This document shows, one piece after another, positions 6,466 through 9,474 of a stretch of DNA of 9,474 nucleotides (position 1 is the stretch's first letter; every line of letters starts with the position of its first letter). Origin of the DNA: Rhodospirillaceae bacterium UBA3470 (lineage in GTDB: Bacteria; Pseudomonadota; Alphaproteobacteria; Rhodospirillales; Casp-alpha2). The position numbers and the translations under genes are program-made. The notes under the pieces were generated by a model. The model was not told the origin of the DNA. It did not search any database and saw only the letters and a list, made by a program, of their open reading frames with translations. The stretch lies in assembly GCA_002378125.1 (NCBI GenBank), contig DFRF01000103.1, positions 1-9,474 on the forward strand, given 5' to 3'.

Positions 6466-6941
6466 TGCCGAAAATTCATGTCACTACCACCATCAACGGC
6501 GACGCCACCGAGTACCTATGCGAGCCGGAACAGACGTTGCTAGACGTACTTCGCGACGAGTTGAACCTGACCGGATCCAAGGAAGGCTGCTCATCGGGCG
6601 ATTGCGGGGCATGTTCCGTCATGGTCGACGGCCGGCTGGTCTGCTCTTGTCTGGTCATGGGCGCCGAGGCCGAGGGCCGCGAGGTCGAAACTATCGAAGG
6701 TATGGCTGACGGCGAGGCGCTGCATCCCCTGCAGCAGAAGTTCATCGATCACGCGGCGCTCCAATGCGGGGTCTGTACTCCCGGCATTCTGGTCGCCGCG
6801 AAGGCGCTACTGGAACAGAATGACGATCCCACGGAAACGGAAGTCCGCTACTGGCTGGCCGGCAACCTTTGCCGTTGCACCGGTTATGATAAGATCATTC
6901 GCGCCGTCCTGGATACGGCCGCCGAAATAAGAGGAGCCTGA
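6465..6941 (+). CDS. Molybdenum hydroxylase [2Fe-2S] small subunit
   Basis: 158 residues, normal for CoxS-type subunits. The start ATG shares its A with the previous stop, and GGGAG (6453-6457) lies 7 nt upstream. The N-terminal plant-ferredoxin-like domain holds one cluster at Cys42, Cys47, Cys50 and Cys60 (pattern GCSSGDCGAC, then C). An extra Cys62 follows. The C-terminal four-helix domain holds the second cluster, in QCGVCTPG (100-107: Cys101, Cys104) and LCRCTGY (135-141: Cys136, Cys138). All eight expected ligands are present. It relays electrons from the molybdenum centre to FAD. No signal peptide or twin-arginine motif is present, so the complex should be cytoplasmic. Confidence 0.97.
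   Translation: MPKIHVTTTINGDATEYLCEPEQTLLDVLRDELNLTGSKEGCSSGDCGACSVMVDGRLVCSCLVMGAEAEGREVETIEGMADGEALHPLQQKFIDHAALQCGVCTPGILVAAKALLEQNDDPTETEVRYWLAGNLCRCTGYDKIIRAVLDTAAEIRGA
6931..6936 (+). promoter_or_regulatory. Strong ribosome binding site of the Moco subunit
   Basis: GAGGAG lies 6 nt before the ATG at 6943, inside the last codons of the small-subunit gene. It supports the chosen start. Confidence 0.8.
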
Positions 6942-6942
6942 G

Positions 6943-9243
6943 ATGCCCGACGAAGTGAAACTGAACGACATGGACAGCCTCAACTGGGTGGGGACGCGCC
7001 CGGCACGCCCAGACGGCGTTGATAAAGTGACGGGCAAGGCGCGTTTTGGCGCCGATTTGAGCCTACCCGGTATGCTGCACGGTCGGGTGCTCCGCAGCCC
7101 GCACGCACATGCCATCCTGAAATCCATCGACACGTCAAAGGCGGAAGCGCTCCCCGGTGTGAAAGCCGTTGTCACCCGCGACGACTTCAACGACATGCCG
7201 TCGGAATTCGTGCCGGCCGGTGAGATGATGGTTAATTACCGCGACATCGTCCGCAACGTCATGGCCCGTGAGAAAGTGCTCTATGACGGCCACGCCGTGG
7301 CCGCAGTAGCGGCGACCAGCGCAAGTATTGCACGGAAGGCCTTGAAGCTGATTGAGGTGGACTATGAGGTCCTGCCACACGTCATCGACGTGGAAGAGGC
7401 CATGAAGCCTGAAGCACCGCTCCTGCACGACGACCTGTTCACCGTGGGCGTCGAACCGGCACCGAAAAAACCGTCGAATATCGCCAAGGTGGTTGAGTTT
7501 AAGCTTGGCGACGTGGAGAAGGGCTTCGGAGAAGCGGATATCATCGTTGAGCGGACCTTTAACACTGCGCCGGTCCATCAGGGCTACATTGAGCCCCATG
7601 CCTGTGTCGCGTCGGTAAACGCTGACGGCCTTGCAGAATTGTGGGTCACCACCCAGGGCCACTACGTGGTCCGCGGCCACTGCGCGCGCATGCTCGGCAT
7701 GGACATCTCCAAGTTGAAGGTGACGGCGTCGGAAATCGGCGGCGGCTTTGGGGGCAAGACGGTGGTCTATCTTGAGCCCGTGGCTCTCGCACTATCCAAC
7801 AAGTCTGGTGCGCCGGTGAAAATGGTCATGTCCCGGGAAGAGGTGTTCCGCGCGTCGGGGCCCACGTCGGGGGCAAGGGTCTACGTGAAGGTTGGTGCCA
7901 AGAGCGACGGTACCATCACCGCCGGACATTGTGAGCTCAAGTACCAGGCCGGCGCCTTCCAGGGTTCACCGGTGCAACCGGGCGCCATGTGCGCCTTCGC
8001 GCCTTACGATTTGGAGAATGTTGACGTGATTGGTTACGACGTTGTTTCCAATCGCCCGAAGGTCGCGGCCTACCGTGCACCGGGAGCGCCGATCTCGGAA
8101 TTCGGGGTCGAGTGCGTGATCGATGAGATCGCCAAGAAGATAGGAATGGATCCGCTGGACATCCGCATGAAGAATGCTGCCAAGGAAGGCACCCAGGCTG
8201 CTTACGGGCCTAAATTCGGCCCCATCGGAATGATCTCTTCATTGGAGCAGGCCAAGGCGCATGACCATTATTCGGCGCCACTGGGTGAGAACCAGGGGCG
8301 CGGCGTCGCGTCTGGGTTTTGGTTTAACATCGGCGGGGAGACCTGCGTGACTATGAATGTCAACGAGGACGGTACAGTAGCGTTGTTGACAGGGACGCCG
8401 GACATCGGCGGCTCGCGTGCCTCGTTGTCTATGATGGCAGCGGAAGAGCTCGGTATCGATGTGGACAAGGTACGGCCTATGATTGCCGACACGGCATCGC
8501 TGCCTTACACTTTCCTTACGGGTGGTTCGCGTGCCACCTTCGCCGGTACCACGGCGATCATCCACGCGTCCAAGGATGCAATTGATAAAATGCGGGCCCG
8601 CGCCGCCCAGTTCTGGGATGTCTCGATCGATGAGGTCGTCTGGGAAAATGGTGAAGCTCGGCCCGCGAGCACCAATGTCGGCGATTTTGACCCGCTCTCG
8701 ATTGAAGATATCGCGAAGCTGGCCAACTCAACCGGTGGCCCCATTTCTGGCCGCGCTGAAATTAATGTCCAGGGGGCCGGGCCGAGCATTGGCACCCATA
8801 TCGTCGACGTCGAAGTGGATAAGGAAACGGGCCGGGTGGAAATCCTCCGCTACACGGTCCTCCAGGATGCCGGCAAGGCCGTTCACCCGAGCTACGTGGA
8901 AGGCCAGTTCCAGGGTGGTGCCGTGCAGGGAATTGGCTGGGCCTTAAACGAGGAATACATTTACGACGACAACGGTCGGCTGGAGAACGCCGGGTTCCTG
9001 GACTATCGCATTCCGGTGGCCTCCGACGTGCCGATGATCGACACGGTGATCGTTGAGGTGCCGAACCCCGTGCACCCCTATGGCGTGCGTGGCGTGGGTG
9101 AAACGCCTATCGTCCCGCCCATGGCTGCCATCAATGCGGCCATCGAACAGGCCACAGGCATCCGCTTCACGGAGCTGCCTATGTCGCCGCCGAAGGTGTT
9201 GAAGGCACTCGACGAGGCAGCAGCCTCCGGTGGGGACGACTAA
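6943..9243 (+). CDS. Molybdenum hydroxylase (xanthine dehydrogenase / aldehyde oxidase family) Moco-binding large subunit
   Basis: 766 residues, the usual length for CoxL-like subunits. The N-terminal a/b hammerhead domain starts at TRPARPDGVDKVTGKARF (residues 18-35), with RSPHAHA (51-57) and the YDGHAVAAVAA segment (114-124). The cofactor domain has TTQGH (236-240), GGGFGGK (266-272), AAYRAPGAP (375-383) and the C-terminal GVRGVGET (714-721), where Glu720 is the expected catalytic base. AYRAPGAP is neither the AYRCSFR loop of true CO dehydrogenase nor the usual form-II AYRGAGR, so this is not a CO dehydrogenase. The loop that normally reads GQG near the pterin is DIGGSRAS (487-494). The enzyme probably hydroxylates an aldehyde or an N-heteroaromatic carbon. 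Four nucleotides separate it from a MoaD-like gene. Confidence 0.95.
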   Translation: MPDEVKLNDMDSLNWVGTRPARPDGVDKVTGKARFGADLSLPGMLHGRVLRSPHAHAILKSIDTSKAEALPGVKAVVTRDDFNDMPSEFVPAGEMMVNYRDIVRNVMAREKVLYDGHAVAAVAATSASIARKALKLIEVDYEVLPHVIDVEEAMKPEAPLLHDDLFTVGVEPAPKKPSNIAKVVEFKLGDVEKGFGEADIIVERTFNTAPVHQGYIEPHACVASVNADGLAELWVTTQGHYVVRGHCARMLGMDISKLKVTASEIGGGFGGKTVVYLEPVALALSNKSGAPVKMVMSREEVFRASGPTSGARVYVKVGAKSDGTITAGHCELKYQAGAFQGSPVQPGAMCAFAPYDLENVDVIGYDVVSNRPKVAAYRAPGAPISEFGVECVIDEIAKKIGMDPLDIRMKNAAKEGTQAAYGPKFGPIGMISSLEQAKAHDHYSAPLGENQGRGVASGFWFNIGGETCVTMNVNEDGTVALLTGTPDIGGSRASLSMMAAEELGIDVDKVRPMIADTASLPYTFLTGGSRATFAGTTAIIHASKDAIDKMRARAAQFWDVSIDEVVWENGEARPASTNVGDFDPLSIEDIAKLANSTGGPISGRAEINVQGAGPSIGTHIVDVEVDKETGRVEILRYTVLQDAGKAVHPSYVEGQFQGGAVQGIGWALNEEYIYDDNGRLENAGFLDYRIPVASDVPMIDTVIVEVPNPVHPYGVRGVGETPIVPPMAAINAAIEQATGIRFTELPMSPPKVLKALDEAAASGGDD

Positions 9244-9247
9244 AGGC

Positions 9248-9474
9248 GTGAGCTACCGCGTCGTCCTGCCGGGCGTCCTGCACAAGTACACGGGCGGCGA
9301 GATCGAACTAGACATGGACGCCGGCAACGTTCGGCAGCTGTTCAAAAGCCTGGGGGAACGCTTTCCCAACTTGGCGCCGCATCTGGTGGATGGCTACGCC
9401 GTTGCCATTGACGGGGTAATGTATCAGGACGCCCTGTTTCAGCGGATCCCCGACGGGAGCGAGGTGCACCTCAT
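9248..9474 (+). CDS. MoaD/ThiS-like ubiquitin-fold sulfur carrier, 3' end cut
   Basis: Starts with GTG at 9248, 4 nt after the large-subunit stop; GGGGAC (9232-9237) could serve as ribosome site, or translation is coupled. 75 codons are visible without a stop and the frame leaves the window. The protein begins VSYRVVLPGVLHKYTGG and shows the beta-grasp pattern: an N-terminal hairpin, then NVRQLFKSLGERFPNL (residues 31-46) as the helix, VAIDGVMYQD (56-65), and IPDGSEVHL (69-77 region) just before the edge. In MoaD the D-G-x-E-V-x-x-xP stretch is followed within about ten residues by the C-terminal Gly-Gly that carries sulfur, which would fall just outside the window. MoaD donates sulfur for molybdopterin synthesis. 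Its place in the operon suggests a role in maturing this hydroxylase, but a dedicated carrier for another purpose is possible. Confidence 0.75.
   Translation, partial: MSYRVVLPGVLHKYTGGEIELDMDAGNVRQLFKSLGERFPNLAPHLVDGYAVAIDGVMYQDALFQRIPDGSEVHL

Noticed and set aside
5901..6479. Long antisense frame of 192 codons opposite the FAD-subunit gene
   Set aside because: A shadow of a GC-rich coding gene: low-complexity Ala/Ser/Pro/Arg composition and no recognisable motif, while the + strand frame has clear family motifs.
7135..7680. Antisense frame of 181 codons inside the Moco subunit gene
   Set aside because: It opposes a well-conserved Moco-enzyme domain and shows no domain features of its own.
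5593..9243. Aerobic carbon monoxide dehydrogenase (coxMSL)
   Set aside because: The gene order matches, but the large subunit has AYRAPGAP in place of the AYRCSFR loop with its active-site Cys, so CO oxidation is not supported.

Overview
The window looks like a catabolic region from a GC-rich proteobacterium, most likely an alphaproteobacterium. I infer this from base composition, from the codon choice, and from the density of oxidoreductases of the xanthine-dehydrogenase, beta-hydroxyacid-dehydrogenase and Ldh_2 families. No rRNA, tRNA, CRISPR array or clear insertion sequence was seen, and neither was a transporter or transcription regulator. The genes form three tightly packed transcription units.

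Unit A (+ strand, 1-2548, entering from the left): an Ldh_2-type 2-hydroxyacid dehydrogenase cut by the window edge, an atypical NAD(P)-binding SDR/epimerase-like protein (ATGA overlap with the first gene), and a type-II haloacid-dehalogenase-like HAD protein whose catalytic motifs are altered. Unit B (- strand, 5416 down to 2717): two different beta-hydroxyacid dehydrogenases in tandem (GTGA overlap), followed 4 nt later by a COG3618-type amidohydrolase/lactonase. Units A and B converge on a 168-nt gap holding a nested inverted-repeat structure. Unit C (+ strand, 5593 to the right edge): a complete three-subunit molybdenum hydroxylase (FAD subunit, two-[2Fe-2S] subunit, Moco subunit), then the start of a MoaD/ThiS-like sulfur-carrier gene that runs off the window. 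Units B and C diverge from a 176-nt AT-rich spacer with two perfect short palindromes, a likely shared control region.

Taken together, the genes suggest breakdown of a small organic acid, sugar acid or N-heteroaromatic compound. The molybdenum hydroxylase would oxidise an aldehyde or ring carbon, the amidohydrolase would open a lactone or lactam, and several NAD(P)-linked dehydrogenases would act on hydroxy-acid intermediates. The substrate cannot be read from the sequence. The most interesting points are the MoaD-like gene coupled to the Moco enzyme, the non-standard Moco-loop and HAD motifs, the paired paralogous dehydrogenases, and the two structured intergenic regions.
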